Shown: piece after piece, positions 7,579 through 17,754 of the stretch
How the letters are laid out: every line of letters begins with the position of its first letter
How positions within the stretch are numbered: the first letter of the stretch is position 1
Origin: Canibacter zhuwentaonis
GTDB lineage: Bacteria; Actinomycetota; Actinomycetes; Actinomycetales; Microbacteriaceae
Length of the DNA stretch: 62,399 nt
Assembly (NCBI RefSeq): GCF_018531145.1
Contig: NZ_JAHDSZ010000011.1
Location: forward strand, 1-62,399
Direction of reading: 5' to 3'
The notes under the pieces: model-generated
The model's input: the letters and a program-made list of their open reading frames with translations, nothing else
Told to the model about the DNA's origin: nothing
Databases searched by the model: none
Made by a program: the position numbers and the translations under genes

Positions 7579-8402
7579 GCTAGTTTATGGCTGTGATCGC
7601 TTGTTTCATGGCGCGTTGTAAAAGCTGTTCCGTTTATTTCAACAGTGGTGTCGTGAAATGCGGTGGCGATGTTAGTGGCAGTTAGCGTTGAGTGCAGCTC
7701 GCCGAAAGCGATTTGTTTTTTGTCAAGCAGCAGCACGTGACTGCAAACTGCGTGAGCGATTTCTAAATCGTGGGTTGAAACCACAATGCCGCACCCCTGT
7801 TCGCGCAGTTCGCTTAGAATTTGGAGCAGAGTGTCTCTGCTGGAGCGGTCGAGTCCGTTAAAAGGTTCGTCGAGCAGAATCAGTTCAGGGTCGGAAACAA
7901 GTGCGCGCGCCAGAATAACACGCTGCTGTTGCCCTCCTGATAGGTCTCCGAACGGCTTTTTTGCCTGATCCGCTAAACCAACCCGCGCAAGCTTGGCAAA
8001 CACTTTTTGCTTGTGTCGCTGGCTAAACGGGCGGAGTGCTCCCAGCTCCGGATAGAGACCCATGGCGGCGACCTGATATGCGGTGAGCGGTATATCTTTC
8101 TGGCGCGTGTCCTGCTGGGGGAGCAGACCGATTTTGCGGCGCGCCTTATCAGGGCTTGTGCCGAGCACGCGAAGCGTGCCGCCAAGGTGCGAGCTTAGCG
8201 ACACGAACGCGTTTAAGAGAGTTGACTTGCCCGATCCGTTAGAACCGATTAGCGCAACAGATTCCCCAGCATATAGTTGCATGGTAATTTCCTGCAGCAC
8301 CGGGTTTTGGGAGTATCCGAAACTTGCGTCGACAACCGCTATTAGGGGTTGTGCGTCGGTTATTTCAGCGATGATGGCACGCTTACATCTGGATACCCCC
8401 AC
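7575..8402 (-). CDS. znuC: Zinc ABC transporter ATP-binding protein
   Basis: This 275-residue ABC ATPase has a Walker A GSNGSGKST near residue 55, signature LSGGQQQR, Walker B LILLDEPFNGLD and H-loop STHD, all intact. It energises metal import through the two ABC-3 permeases. The only ATG in frame overlaps the end of znuA by 43 bases. No GTG or TTG closer to the conserved part exists, so this long overlap is either real or hides an unusual start. A His-rich tail (TTRHETSDHSHKLA) is consistent with handling of transition metals. Confidence 0.9.
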   Translation of the reverse strand: MGVSRCKRAIIAEITDAQPLIAVVDASFGYSQNPVLQEITMQLYAGESVALIGSNGSGKSTLLNAFVSLSSHLGGTLRVLGTSPDKARRKIGLLPQQDTRQKDIPLTAYQVAAMGLYPELGALRPFSQRHKQKVFAKLARVGLADQAKKPFGDLSGGQQQRVILARALVSDPELILLDEPFNGLDRSSRDTLLQILSELREQGCGIVVSTHDLEIAHAVCSHVLLLDKKQIAFGELHSTLTATNIATAFHDTTVEINGTAFTTRHETSDHSHKLA

Positions 8403-9421
8403 GCTTTGAGGATGGTGCGGGTGTTGCTGATGATGGACCCGATGTAGCTCGCCGCTTCGCCGCTTGCCGCGAGCGAGTCGGCGTAGATTGGATCTTGCAC
8501 AATCGGCACCCCGGCTTCGCGCGCCACAGTTTCGCCCAGGCGAGAGCTGACGGATGACTCAACAAACACAGCCGGAACGTTTTTGGTTTTAATGTTTTGT
8601 ACCAGTGTGTTTATTTCTGCCGCGCTCGGCTCGGCGTTATCTTCAAAGCTCGGAATTACACCGCCAACGTATTCAATATTGTTTTCGGATAGATAGTATA
8701 CAAGCGCATTATGGCTGCTTACAAATTTCTTTTTGGCAGGATCAACCTTGGCGTATTCGCTTTTAATCCAGCGGTTAAGTTCGTCTAGTTTCGCCCCGTA
8801 GGCGGTTGCGTTCTGCGTATATGTTGTGGCGTTTGCAGGATCAAGCTCGGCGAGTTCTTTGGCGATGTAGTTAACTATTTGACGTACAAATTCGGGTGAA
8901 GTCCAGATGTGTGGATTAATAGCTCCGTAGCGGTCTTCATCGTGCTCGTCGCCGTTCTCATTAGCTTGCTCGTTGCCTTGTTCATCACTGTGTTCGTCAC
9001 TGTGTTCGTCAGCGGATTCGCCAATTGCTTCCAGAGCCTCTTTTGCTGCGGTAGTTTCAGCCTCTGCGCGTTTTTTGTCGATTCCGTCAACGGCAGAAAT
9101 CTTTTTACCTTTGAATCCTGACGAGGTGATTACAGGATCCATAAAACTGTCGAGACCTGCGCCGTTAAGAACAAGCAGATCGGATTTTTTAAGTGCGGCA
9201 AGCTCGGCTGGGCTGGGGTCGAAGCCGTGAGCTGATGCTCCGGGTTTAAGCAGTCGGTGTAGATTAACCTTGTCACCCGCTATTTGAGAGACAAAATCGT
9301 TAATCTGAGTTGTGCTCACCGTTACCTCTAATTTATTGGTGGCTGCATTTTCGGTATTTGTGCATCCGGTCATGCCGAAAAGTAGCGCGGCTCCTGCGAC
9401 CATTGTAATTATTTTTTTCAT
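8360..9421 (-). CDS. znuA: Zinc-binding lipoprotein of the ABC importer
   Basis: This 353-residue protein has a lipoprotein signal (LLFGMTGC, lipidated Cys about residue 20) and the fold of cluster 9 metal-binding proteins. Likely metal ligands are His in GASAHGF, NPHIWTSP and SSHNALVYY and Asp in QDPIYADS. Between the first two sits an acidic, His-containing loop with repeated DEHS and related units, as in ZnuA proteins, where it is thought to collect zinc. It heads the znuA-znuC-znuB-znuB-zur unit and has a Fur-family box at its promoter. Manganese cannot be excluded from sequence alone. Confidence 0.9.
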   Translation of the reverse strand: MKKIITMVAGAALLFGMTGCTNTENAATNKLEVTVSTTQINDFVSQIAGDKVNLHRLLKPGASAHGFDPSPAELAALKKSDLLVLNGAGLDSFMDPVITSSGFKGKKISAVDGIDKKRAEAETTAAKEALEAIGESADEHSDEHSDEQGNEQANENGDEHDEDRYGAINPHIWTSPEFVRQIVNYIAKELAELDPANATTYTQNATAYGAKLDELNRWIKSEYAKVDPAKKKFVSSHNALVYYLSENNIEYVGGVIPSFEDNAEPSAAEINTLVQNIKTKNVPAVFVESSVSSRLGETVAREAGVPIVQDPIYADSLAASGEAASYIGSIISNTRTILKAWGYPDVSVPSSLK

Positions 9422-9447
9422 GGATATCTCCGTTTGCGTTCGCTTAT

Positions 9448-9468
9448 TGATAATGATTCACAATTATA
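9448..9468 (-). promoter_or_regulatory. znuA promoter with Fur/Zur-type box
   Basis: TGATAATGATTCACA (9448-9462) matches 12 of 15 bases of the TGAAAATGATTTTCA-type Zur box, as I recall that consensus, and contains the Fur-box half GATAATGAT. Immediately upstream in transcription direction is a perfect -10, TATAAT (9468-9463). No good -35 is seen. A repressor here would cover the transcription start. Confidence 0.7.
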
Positions 9469-9504
9469 GCTGCCGGGGTTTGCAGAATGCTTAAAATTAA
9501 AATG

Positions 9505-9540
9505 GGGGGGGGTATGTTTTATGTGAAACATACCCCCCCC
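9505..9540 (-). terminator. Strong terminator with a G8/C8 stem
   Basis: GGGGGGGGTATGTTT (9505-9519) pairs with AAACATACCCCCCCC (9526-9540), 15 pairs with a six-base loop. In the minus direction it is followed by ATTTTAATTTTAA. It ends the fadR-mmsA unit, 18 bases beyond mmsA. Confidence 0.85.
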
Positions 9541-9558
9541 TGTAGAGCTAATAAAGGG

Positions 9559-11067
9559 CTAATCGTTTTGAGGGAATCCCAGATTAATGCCACCGTGCTG
9601 TGCGGGGTCTAGCCAGCGGCTGGTAACGGTCTTTTCGCGAGTGAAGAAGTCAAAGCCCTGGGTGCCGTATGCTTTCGCATCGCCAAACAGGGAGTTTTTC
9701 CAACCACCGAATGAGTGGTAGGCAACCGGCACAGGAATAGGTACGTTGATACCGATCATGCCAACCTGAATCTCGTTCTGAAAACGCCGCGCCGCTCCGC
9801 CGTCGTTCGTGAAAATCGCGGTTCCGTTACCAAATGCGCCAGAATTGATAAGTGCAACGCCCTCGTCGAAGTTGTTGATCCGCACAATTGAGAGCACAGG
9901 ACCAAATATTTCTTCTGTGTATGCCTTGGAATCTGTTGGCATCTGATCCAGCAGAGTCGGACCGAAGAAGAAGCCGTTCTGGTGGTTTTCAACGCTGTAG
10001 TTACGTCCGTCAACAACCACTTTGGCGCCGTCTTTTTCGGCAATGGTAACATAGTCAGAAACCTTTTCAAGATGCGCCTGCGAAATTAGCGGACCCAGAT
10101 CCGGCTCTTGCTTATCCGCCCCGTTGCCAACGCGCAGCTGTGAAATGCGCGATTTAATCTTTTCGATAAGCTTATCAGCTATTGTGTCAATGGCGAGCAC
10201 AACGGAAATCGCCATACAGCGTTCGCCGGCCGCGCCGTAACCGGCGTTAATTGCCTGATCGGCAACCAGATCAAGATCTGCGTCGGGGAGTACCAGCATA
10301 TGGTTTTTAGCGCCACCAAGAGCCTGCACGCGCTTGCCGTTGGCGGCTGCGGTTTCGTAGATGTATTTAGCGATAGGGGTTGAGCCCACGAACGAGATTG
10401 AGGCAACATCTGGCGAGTTGAGCAGTCCGTCAACGGCGAGTTTGTCGCCGTTGAGCACGGTGAAAACGCCGTCTGGCAGTCCGGCTTCCTGCCACAGCTG
10501 AGCTAGCCAGAGCGCGGCGGATGGGTTTTTCTCGCTGGGCTTGAGCACAACCGAGTTGCCTGCGGCAAGCGCCACGGGGAAGAACCACATTGGCACCATC
10601 GCGGGGAAGTTAAAGGGGCTGATAATGCCCACAACGCCGAGTGGCTGTTTAATCGAATAAACATCGATGCCCGTGGATGCGTTCTCAGAGAATGCGCCCT
10701 TGATCAGGTGCGGGAAACCGCACGCGAGCTCGACAATCTCCTGACCGCGCGCAATTTCTCCCATTGCGTCGCTTAAAACTTTGCCGTGTTCTCGAGTGAT
10801 AATCTCGGCAAGCTTTTCTTTACGACTGTTTAGCAGCTCGCGGAAATTAAAAATTACCGCCTGCCGCTTTGCGATTGAATATCCGCTCCACTTTTTAAAG
10901 CCTTTTTTAGCGGATGCGATAGCTGCGTCAATTTCTTCCTGCGAGGCAAGCGCCACCTGCGCAATGACCTCACCGGTTGCCGGGTTGTAAACTGACGAGA
11001 GGTTCTTGCTCGCACCGAGGCTTAGTTTCCCGTCTATCCAGTTTGCTAGTACGCTATTGTTACTCAT
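9559..11067 (-). CDS. mmsA: CoA-acylating methylmalonate-semialdehyde dehydrogenase
   Basis: This 502-residue aldehyde dehydrogenase converts methylmalonate semialdehyde or malonate semialdehyde, NAD and CoA to propionyl- or acetyl-CoA plus CO2, in valine, thymine or inositol breakdown. Family features are FNFPAMVPMWFFP near residue 155, the NAD-binding FVGSTPIAKYIYE, and the catalytic Cys in GAAGERCMAIS near residue 285; ERCMA is typical of MmsA/IolA. The end DPAQHGGINLGFPQND is also usual. A FadR-type regulator gene lies 66 bases upstream. No other valine or inositol catabolic gene is near, so the physiological aldehyde is unclear. Confidence 0.92.
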   Translation of the reverse strand: MSNNSVLANWIDGKLSLGASKNLSSVYNPATGEVIAQVALASQEEIDAAIASAKKGFKKWSGYSIAKRQAVIFNFRELLNSRKEKLAEIITREHGKVLSDAMGEIARGQEIVELACGFPHLIKGAFSENASTGIDVYSIKQPLGVVGIISPFNFPAMVPMWFFPVALAAGNSVVLKPSEKNPSAALWLAQLWQEAGLPDGVFTVLNGDKLAVDGLLNSPDVASISFVGSTPIAKYIYETAAANGKRVQALGGAKNHMLVLPDADLDLVADQAINAGYGAAGERCMAISVVLAIDTIADKLIEKIKSRISQLRVGNGADKQEPDLGPLISQAHLEKVSDYVTIAEKDGAKVVVDGRNYSVENHQNGFFFGPTLLDQMPTDSKAYTEEIFGPVLSIVRINNFDEGVALINSGAFGNGTAIFTNDGGAARRFQNEIQVGMIGINVPIPVPVAYHSFGGWKNSLFGDAKAYGTQGFDFFTREKTVTSRWLDPAQHGGINLGFPQND

Positions 11068-11133
11068 TGTGTTTCCTTTCTCTTTGGCGAAAATGCCGGG
11101 GTGTTTGTTTGTCAGAACTGCTTAACACGGTCT

Positions 11134-11892
11134 TTAGATATCACGCTCTAGGTCTTTAATACGATCCTGCTGAGATTTTGTTCGCGCGAGAGCTGGCACA
11201 ACCTGCTGCTCCGGGGTGACGATCACAATATCGTGATCGACATGGGCAGCCATCGCATGCACCGCATCAATAAAATCTTGCTTCTCGATAGCGGTGATAA
11301 GTTTTTGGTGGTAGTGCTCCATATCCGCTGCGCTGGTTATATTTGCGAGTTTGCCGCGGTGCTGTGGGCTGCGAAGTTGCTCGTTAATTCCGGCGTAGAG
11401 CGCGGCAAGCAGGCGGTTTTTGGCGGCGTCAAACATGAGCAGGTGAAACTGGCTTTCAAAGGCAGGGTTAGAGCTGCCTGCGGTTGCAATAGGGCACATT
11501 GAGCACCCCTGTTCGCGTGCAGCTGCCTGCTTTAGTGCGATAATATCCTCTGCGGTGCGGTGAATGGTTGCCTGCTGGGCAGCTTCAATCTCGAGCGCGC
11601 GGCGGTAGCTGAGCACCTCTTCAAGCGTGAACGCGTTTAGAAACTCGTTTAGCAGGGCGCTGGTTGGTGTTGCGGAGCGCACAAAAGTGCCGCGCCCGGG
11701 GAGGGTCTCAAGCATACCCATATTGGCAAGGGATCGCACAGCCTCGCGCACAGTAGAACGCCCTACGCTCATCTGCTGCGCCAACTCCGGCTCGATAGGA
11801 ATCCGCTCGCCGATGGGCCATTCTCCGGTTGTTATTTTGCGCCGCAAGTAGGATAGGGTCGCGCGTGCGCGCTCGGTTCCGTTTATCTGCAT
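11134..11892 (-). CDS. GntR/FadR-family transcriptional regulator
   Basis: This 252-residue protein has an N-terminal winged helix of the GntR type (EPELAQQMSVGRSTVREAVRSLANMGMLETLPGRGTF in two consecutive motifs, residues 34-70) and an alpha-helical FCD ligand domain with Asp/His residues that often bind a metal (FHLLMFD, HYHQKL, HVDHD). A CSMC pair near residue 132 is unusual for the domain. It precedes mmsA in the same transcript and probably regulates it and itself in response to a carboxylic-acid metabolite. The ligand is unknown. Confidence 0.88.
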   Translation of the reverse strand: MQINGTERARATLSYLRRKITTGEWPIGERIPIEPELAQQMSVGRSTVREAVRSLANMGMLETLPGRGTFVRSATPTSALLNEFLNAFTLEEVLSYRRALEIEAAQQATIHRTAEDIIALKQAAAREQGCSMCPIATAGSSNPAFESQFHLLMFDAAKNRLLAALYAGINEQLRSPQHRGKLANITSAADMEHYHQKLITAIEKQDFIDAVHAMAAHVDHDIVIVTPEQQVVPALARTKSQQDRIKDLERDI

Positions 11893-11927
11893 ATTAATCC
11901 TTCTAGAGCTTGCTTCTTAATATATTG

Positions 11928-11955
11928 ATTATATCCGCTGCGTTAGGAATACAAG
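11928..11955 (-). promoter_or_regulatory. Promoter of the fadR-mmsA unit
   Basis: Minus-strand CTTGTA (11955-11950), 16 bases, then a perfect -10, TATAAT (11933-11928), 35 bases before the regulator ATG. The A/T-rich ATATATT next to it could hold an operator. Confidence 0.5.
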
Positions 11956-11957
11956 CA

Positions 11958-11985
11958 GGGCGACTTCGCAGCTACGAAATCGCCC
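11958..11985 (-). terminator. Hairpin after glf
   Basis: GGGCGA-C-TTCG and CGAA-A-TCGCCC form a ten-pair stem with one internal mismatch, 23 bases beyond the glf stop. No strong T run follows, so termination efficiency is uncertain. Confidence 0.5.
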
Positions 11986-12008
11986 CCTATAGATCACAAC
12001 GGACACCG

Positions 12009-13181
<1,173 letters not shown>

Positions 13182-13206
13182 TTATTTATGAATTGAAAAT
13201 AAGCCG

Positions 13207-15168
13207 TTACTGTTTAACTTCGGACTCCTGTGGCTGGGTACTCTCGAAAGTTTGCTGCCATGCCTCAGGGGAGGTGATATCCGTGAGTGCCTCGCGATAC
13301 TGTTGCGCCAGGGTGTCCCACCGCTTATCGATTTCGCGAGTTAACAGATAGCTTTGAATCCAGAGCCGGCGGAAATGCTTTTTATTGTGGCGGTAGACCA
13401 TCTTGCCTGATCCATCAGCGGACCCGACAATCACGCTCGAATAGTTGGGCACTGTCCACCAGAGTGCGTCGATTTTTGCAAATTCCATTTCGGGGTGCTC
13501 GTCACGAGAGGTGTCGCGCATGAGGTGAGCTACCACGTTTTTAAGTGTAAACACAGCCAGTGCCGGACCCTTGGGATACTTCGTAGCTTTGCGAACAGTG
13601 TTTTTCTTATAGTCTTCGTGCGTTTTCACGATCGGAAGCGCGCGCTTTTGCGCGGCAACCGGGGTTTTTTCATCCTCAGGTTTCCACACTTTCGTTTCGG
13701 AATACTTTTTGGCCAGTTCTCGTGCTCGCGGCATTGCCTTGTCAATACCTTCGTGCAGGTGTGCAGGACCTGCAAGCACGTCACGCAGGGCGTTCACAGA
13801 GAGTTGTACCGCGTAATATTGCATATTGAGCAGTTTTTTAAGATCCTGGCGGTAGCTGTTCTGCAACATCCTGCCACCCTTTGGTCGCGGGCTGTGAATT
13901 AGCCCGGCAATAATGCGGTTGCGAGTGTGGAAATAAGCCTGCCAGTCTTGGGTGTCGTCTTTGTCGAGCCATGACATATGCCACAGCGCAACGCCCGGCA
14001 TTGAAACTGTGCGATAGCCGTGCTGCGCCGCGCGCAAACCGTATTCGGCATCATCCCACTTAATAAACACTGGCAGAGACAGGCCGACATCCGCGATTAC
14101 TTGCTTCGGGATCATGCACATCCACCAGCCGTTGTATTCAGCATCGAGCCGCGAGTGCATCCACGGGGTTAAGCGCAGGTTGGCTACAGAGAAATTGTGG
14201 CGGTGCTGCTCCACAAAAGTTGGACCCCAGATGAAGTGCTTACGATCCACCGCCTCGGCCCAGGCGTGCAGAACAGGTTTATCGTGCAGGTCAAACATAT
14301 GCCCGCCAACGATCAGGGGCTCGCGGCTGTAGCGCCCGAACTGTAGGGCGCGTAGCGCGCTTTCGGTTTCAAACTCAATATCGTCGTCCAGTAACAGTAA
14401 GAAGTCGGTGTCTGGCAGCTTTAGCGTTTCTGCCATGGCGCGCGAGTATCCGCCGGAACCACCCAGATTGCCCTGGTTGATAACGCGCAGTTGCGAGCCA
14501 AGCTGCTTGGCAACAGCGGGGAACTCTGCCTCGTCCTGCACTTTTTTAGTGCCCTGATCCACCAACAAAATCTTATCGATTACGACCGTGAGGTTTTTAT
14601 CGGCCGCAATGTTTTTGAGGGTGTTAATGCAGTAGTCAGACTTATTGAAAGTGCACATACCCAGGCTTATTTTGCCCTTTTTAACAGAAGCCTGGGTGGT
14701 TTGCCAGCTTGCGCGATTGAGAATTAGATCTTGGTCGTTTGCGATCAGATCGAACCAGTACCAGCCGCCGTCACTGAAGTTGTTAAGCGGCAGCTCAAAG
14801 TTAAACTCCCGGTTGTCGCCAGCGACAACCTTAGAGCTCACCTTTTGTTGCGCTCCCGCAGCATTAGAGCGGTACACAATAACGGTGCCGGTGCCGCTAA
14901 GGTTAATGTTGAGGGTGACAGTTTTTAGAATCGTCCAGCGTTGCCAGTAGGATGCCGGGAAGGCATTGAAATAGGTTGCGTACGAGACTCGCTTGCCACT
15001 CGTGATTTTGGTGCTGTGACGCGATAGCACGTTGTCAATTGACGCGAGCGAGGTTAGTTTTACGGGCTTGTGCGCGACCATCGTCCAGGTATCCGGGTCG
15101 GCATAGAGTGGCAGCACGTCCGGATCCATGTTGACGGGGAAAATTACGTTTTGTAAAATTACATTCAT
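13207..15168 (-). CDS. glfT2: GlfT2-type galactofuranosyltransferase
   Basis: This 653-residue protein resembles the mycobacterial galactan polymerase GlfT2 in length and layout: an N-terminal beta-sandwich (to about 165), a GT-A domain and a helical C-terminus. The GT-A part contains LLLLDDDIEFE (metal-binding DDD), YNGWWMCMIP, the putative base region KWDDAEYGLRA and WHMSW. It would transfer galactofuranose from the Glf product to a growing envelope glycan on the cytoplasmic face. The organism need not make mycolyl-arabinogalactan; no arabinosyltransferase is seen here. Confidence 0.92.
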   Translation of the reverse strand: MNVILQNVIFPVNMDPDVLPLYADPDTWTMVAHKPVKLTSLASIDNVLSRHSTKITSGKRVSYATYFNAFPASYWQRWTILKTVTLNINLSGTGTVIVYRSNAAGAQQKVSSKVVAGDNREFNFELPLNNFSDGGWYWFDLIANDQDLILNRASWQTTQASVKKGKISLGMCTFNKSDYCINTLKNIAADKNLTVVIDKILLVDQGTKKVQDEAEFPAVAKQLGSQLRVINQGNLGGSGGYSRAMAETLKLPDTDFLLLLDDDIEFETESALRALQFGRYSREPLIVGGHMFDLHDKPVLHAWAEAVDRKHFIWGPTFVEQHRHNFSVANLRLTPWMHSRLDAEYNGWWMCMIPKQVIADVGLSLPVFIKWDDAEYGLRAAQHGYRTVSMPGVALWHMSWLDKDDTQDWQAYFHTRNRIIAGLIHSPRPKGGRMLQNSYRQDLKKLLNMQYYAVQLSVNALRDVLAGPAHLHEGIDKAMPRARELAKKYSETKVWKPEDEKTPVAAQKRALPIVKTHEDYKKNTVRKATKYPKGPALAVFTLKNVVAHLMRDTSRDEHPEMEFAKIDALWWTVPNYSSVIVGSADGSGKMVYRHNKKHFRRLWIQSYLLTREIDKRWDTLAQQYREALTDITSPEAWQQTFESTQPQESEVKQ

Positions 15169-15374
15169 CGCTATCTTTCGCTAGAAAATTATAGGGATAA
15201 AGTATATCGAAACAGGCTGAGCTTTAGCGGGCGCGGATCGCTCGTGTGGCTCTCCTGCGCAGTGCGCTTGGTGAGCTGCGGGTGCGCGGGCGGTTCGCTC
15301 ACGCCGGTCAGTGCAGTGTGCTTGCGGCACTGAGACCGCGCGGCGGCTCTCGCAGATCTGCAAGCGCGGCTCGA
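15169..15374. other. Structured non-coding gap
   Basis: No convincing gene. A GC-rich hairpin with arms GGTCAGTGC (15305-15313) and GCACTGAGACC (15327-15337) lies between the ligase-family gene and glfT2. It may be a weak terminator, since both neighbours run leftward. Confidence 0.35.
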
Positions 15375-16727
15375 CTAGTGCGACACGCTCGTGGCATAGG
15401 GCATCAGCTTTTTTGATTTCTGCGCAGGCAGCGGTATCCGGTAGTGCGAGGTGGTTTTTGTGGCAAAAAGCACCAGCAATAACCAGCCCGACTCAATAAG
15501 CAACCGGCTCTCAGTGAGCGATTGAATTAACAGCGCAGCCATTATCAGCAGTGGCAACATAGTGTACGCGCGGTACGGCAGACGCTCTGTGACACCCTGG
15601 CGGGGCTGATCCACCGCCAAACACCAGACGCGCTGCACGGTTCCCAGCACAAAAACTGTGAAAATCACCAGCCCGACCCAGCCCAGCTGCAGTCGCACAT
15701 CAAGCCACGCATTGTGCGCGTGCATAACGGGAAGCCCCACTTTCGTGTCGAGCGAGGCGAACGGTTCCGCCCACGGTGCCCAGTGACTGACCCACCCCAG
15801 ACCAAGCACGGGATGCTCTTGCGCGAGCATTGCGACCTTGTGCCAGATCTCAAATCTCCCGGTGAAATCTGGGCTTTTGCCCAAAAACTTCGAGACCGGC
15901 TCGTAGAGCGTGAGAGCGGCAACGGTTGTTGTCGCAAGCAGCGCAAACCCGGAAATGTAGACCGGCGTGCGATTTGCGGCGGATCTCCGCGCCCACAGCG
16001 CAAACAGCGCGGTTGCGGCAACCACTAGCAACGCGATCCAGACCGTTGCTGAACGTGTTAGCAGCAGCACAAGAGCGGCGGTTGAGATCCAGAACCAGCC
16101 GCTGCAACGGCTGGTTTCGCTGTCGAGCAGCTGCGCGGCAAACACCACGAGTGCGATTAGAGCGAACAGCCCGAGCAGCGCCGAATTGGCTATTACGCCC
16201 TGAATCGGTCCGCCAGAAAATAACAACGCTCGACTCCAGTAGAGCAGCTCAGATGGGTTTGTGGCATCGTTCACGGTGACAAACCCCTGCAGCAGCGGCT
16301 TGTGCAGAATCGCCGCAACATAGAGCTCAAACAGCAGCGACAGCATCAGAATATAGCGCAGGGAGGTCGCAAGCGCGCGCACCAGTTGCTGCCAGCTGAA
16401 CAGGAACGCGAGCAGCACCGCGACCGTGCTCGTTGCGAGCTGTGCAGTAATCCCGAGCAGTGATTCAACGCGGTATGCTGACCAGATAATAGAAACGGTT
16501 GCGAAAGCCAAAAACAACAGCAGCGAGTGCGGCACAAAATGCCAGCTGAACTGTTTTGTTTGACGAGCCTTATTAAAAAGAATCACGCCGCCAATCACGA
16601 GCGCGCCGCTAACGACCAAAAACCCGCCCCAACCGATCAGACTGCGCACTCCGATTGAGCCGATCAGGTGCAAAAAGCACAGGGCGGGGTAAATCTGAAA
16701 CCAGATTGAATCTGAAATTTTACGCAT
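15375..16727 (-). CDS. O-antigen ligase family membrane protein (Wzy_C)
   Basis: This 450-residue protein has about eleven membrane segments and a large extracytoplasmic loop containing MHAHNAWLDVRLQLGWVGL (near residue 340), the Wzy_C pattern of O-antigen ligases and polymerases. In an actinobacterium without lipopolysaccharide it would join or polymerise a lipid-linked wall glycan, perhaps the galactofuranose-containing one built by its neighbours. It starts 13 bases after ccsB and is probably cotranscribed with it. The exact substrate is unknown. Confidence 0.8.
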   Translation of the reverse strand: MRKISDSIWFQIYPALCFLHLIGSIGVRSLIGWGGFLVVSGALVIGGVILFNKARQTKQFSWHFVPHSLLLFLAFATVSIIWSAYRVESLLGITAQLATSTVAVLLAFLFSWQQLVRALATSLRYILMLSLLFELYVAAILHKPLLQGFVTVNDATNPSELLYWSRALLFSGGPIQGVIANSALLGLFALIALVVFAAQLLDSETSRCSGWFWISTAALVLLLTRSATVWIALLVVAATALFALWARRSAANRTPVYISGFALLATTTVAALTLYEPVSKFLGKSPDFTGRFEIWHKVAMLAQEHPVLGLGWVSHWAPWAEPFASLDTKVGLPVMHAHNAWLDVRLQLGWVGLVIFTVFVLGTVQRVWCLAVDQPRQGVTERLPYRAYTMLPLLIMAALLIQSLTESRLLIESGWLLLVLFATKTTSHYRIPLPAQKSKKLMPYATSVSH

Positions 16728-16740
16728 AATTAAATGTTTT

Positions 16741-17631
16741 TTATAATCCAGAGTACGCGTGTAAGCCTTTGAAATAGACGTTCACGATAGAGAAGTTAAA
16801 AATCACCGCGCTGTAGCTAATCACGGAGAGCCAAGCGGATCGAGTACCCCGCCATCCGCGAGTTGCTCGCGCGTGAATAAAACCGGCGTAGAGCACCCAG
16901 ATCACGAAGGTCCAGACCTCTTTAACATCCCAGCCCCAGTAGCGACTCCAGGCGCGCTCCGCCCAGATCGCGCCTGCAACCAGGGTGAAGCTCCAGAATA
17001 CGAAGCCGATTATCGCCACCCGGTACGAGAAGTTCTCGAGGCTTATTGCGTCGGGAATGCCCGCCAGGAATTTTAGCGCGGGCGTTTTGCCCGAGTTCTG
17101 CTGTTTGATGCGGTGCGTTTGCAGCAGCTGTAGCACGGAGAACCCAAACGAAAGCGTTAAGAAACCGACGGCGAGCATCGCAACAATAATGTGTATGAGC
17201 AGCCAGTACGAGTCGAGTGCGGGCTGCAGCGGTGCTATAGGCACGTAGTAGCCAACTTTGGTGATGCCCAGAAACAGCAGCGCCAAGCCCGTTATTAGCG
17301 TGCCAAGGTAGAGGATCTCGAGAAAGAACTGCGCCACCAGGTACACGGTAACGGTGACCGCGGTTGCGGTGAGCGCAAACTCGTACATATTTGCCCAGGG
17401 CACGCGGTGCGCTCCGATTCCGCGCATCACTGTTGCTGCGGTGTGTAGCAGCCAGGCGAGTATGGTGAGGCTGTAGCCAACACGTGCCCAGCGGGTGACC
17501 TGCCCGCTTTGTTGCCCGGGGCTGCTTGCCCTGCCGGAGAGGTCGATGGTGTAGAAAATGAACGCGAGCGCGTAAATTATCATCGCCGAATACAGCGCAA
17601 GAATCGAGACGGTCTCTAAAGAATCAAACAC
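16741..17631 (-). CDS. ccsB: Cytochrome c biogenesis protein CcsB (CcsA/ResC family)
   Basis: This 296-residue protein has about eight membrane segments and the heme-handling WGWDVKEVW motif near residue 235, with flanking conserved histidines (LLHTAATVMRG, LLIHIIVAM, GFIHARATRG). In system II it works with ResB (Ccs1) to deliver heme for covalent attachment to c-type cytochromes outside the membrane. In most actinobacteria resB lies directly upstream, usually after ccdA. Here upstream is 266 bases of non-coding DNA and a divergent gene, so resB must be elsewhere or absent. Confidence 0.9.
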   Translation of the reverse strand: MFDSLETVSILALYSAMIIYALAFIFYTIDLSGRASSPGQQSGQVTRWARVGYSLTILAWLLHTAATVMRGIGAHRVPWANMYEFALTATAVTVTVYLVAQFFLEILYLGTLITGLALLFLGITKVGYYVPIAPLQPALDSYWLLIHIIVAMLAVGFLTLSFGFSVLQLLQTHRIKQQNSGKTPALKFLAGIPDAISLENFSYRVAIIGFVFWSFTLVAGAIWAERAWSRYWGWDVKEVWTFVIWVLYAGFIHARATRGWRGTRSAWLSVISYSAVIFNFSIVNVYFKGLHAYSGL

Positions 17632-17724
17632 GTTAAAAGTGTACTTGCTGGTGGCTGAATAATCATATAGTTAGGATGGCTAGGTAGGAGTGCTCTACGG
17701 GGGATTTTGAGCTAGATTTTCGAT

Positions 17725-17754
17725 TTGACAAAATTTGTTGCGGTTTGCTATTTG
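17725..17754 (+). promoter_or_regulatory. Promoter for the lactococcin-972-type ABC pair
   Basis: Consensus -35 TTGACA (17725-17730), 18-base spacer, TATTTG (17749-17754). It lies 144 bases before the start codon, leaving a long leader with an imperfect GCAC..GTGC hairpin at about 17777-17799. Confidence 0.5.

Noticed and set aside
15181-15363. 60-residue frame before glfT2
   Set aside because: Arg/Ala/His-rich product from GC-rich palindromic DNA; typical of chance frames.
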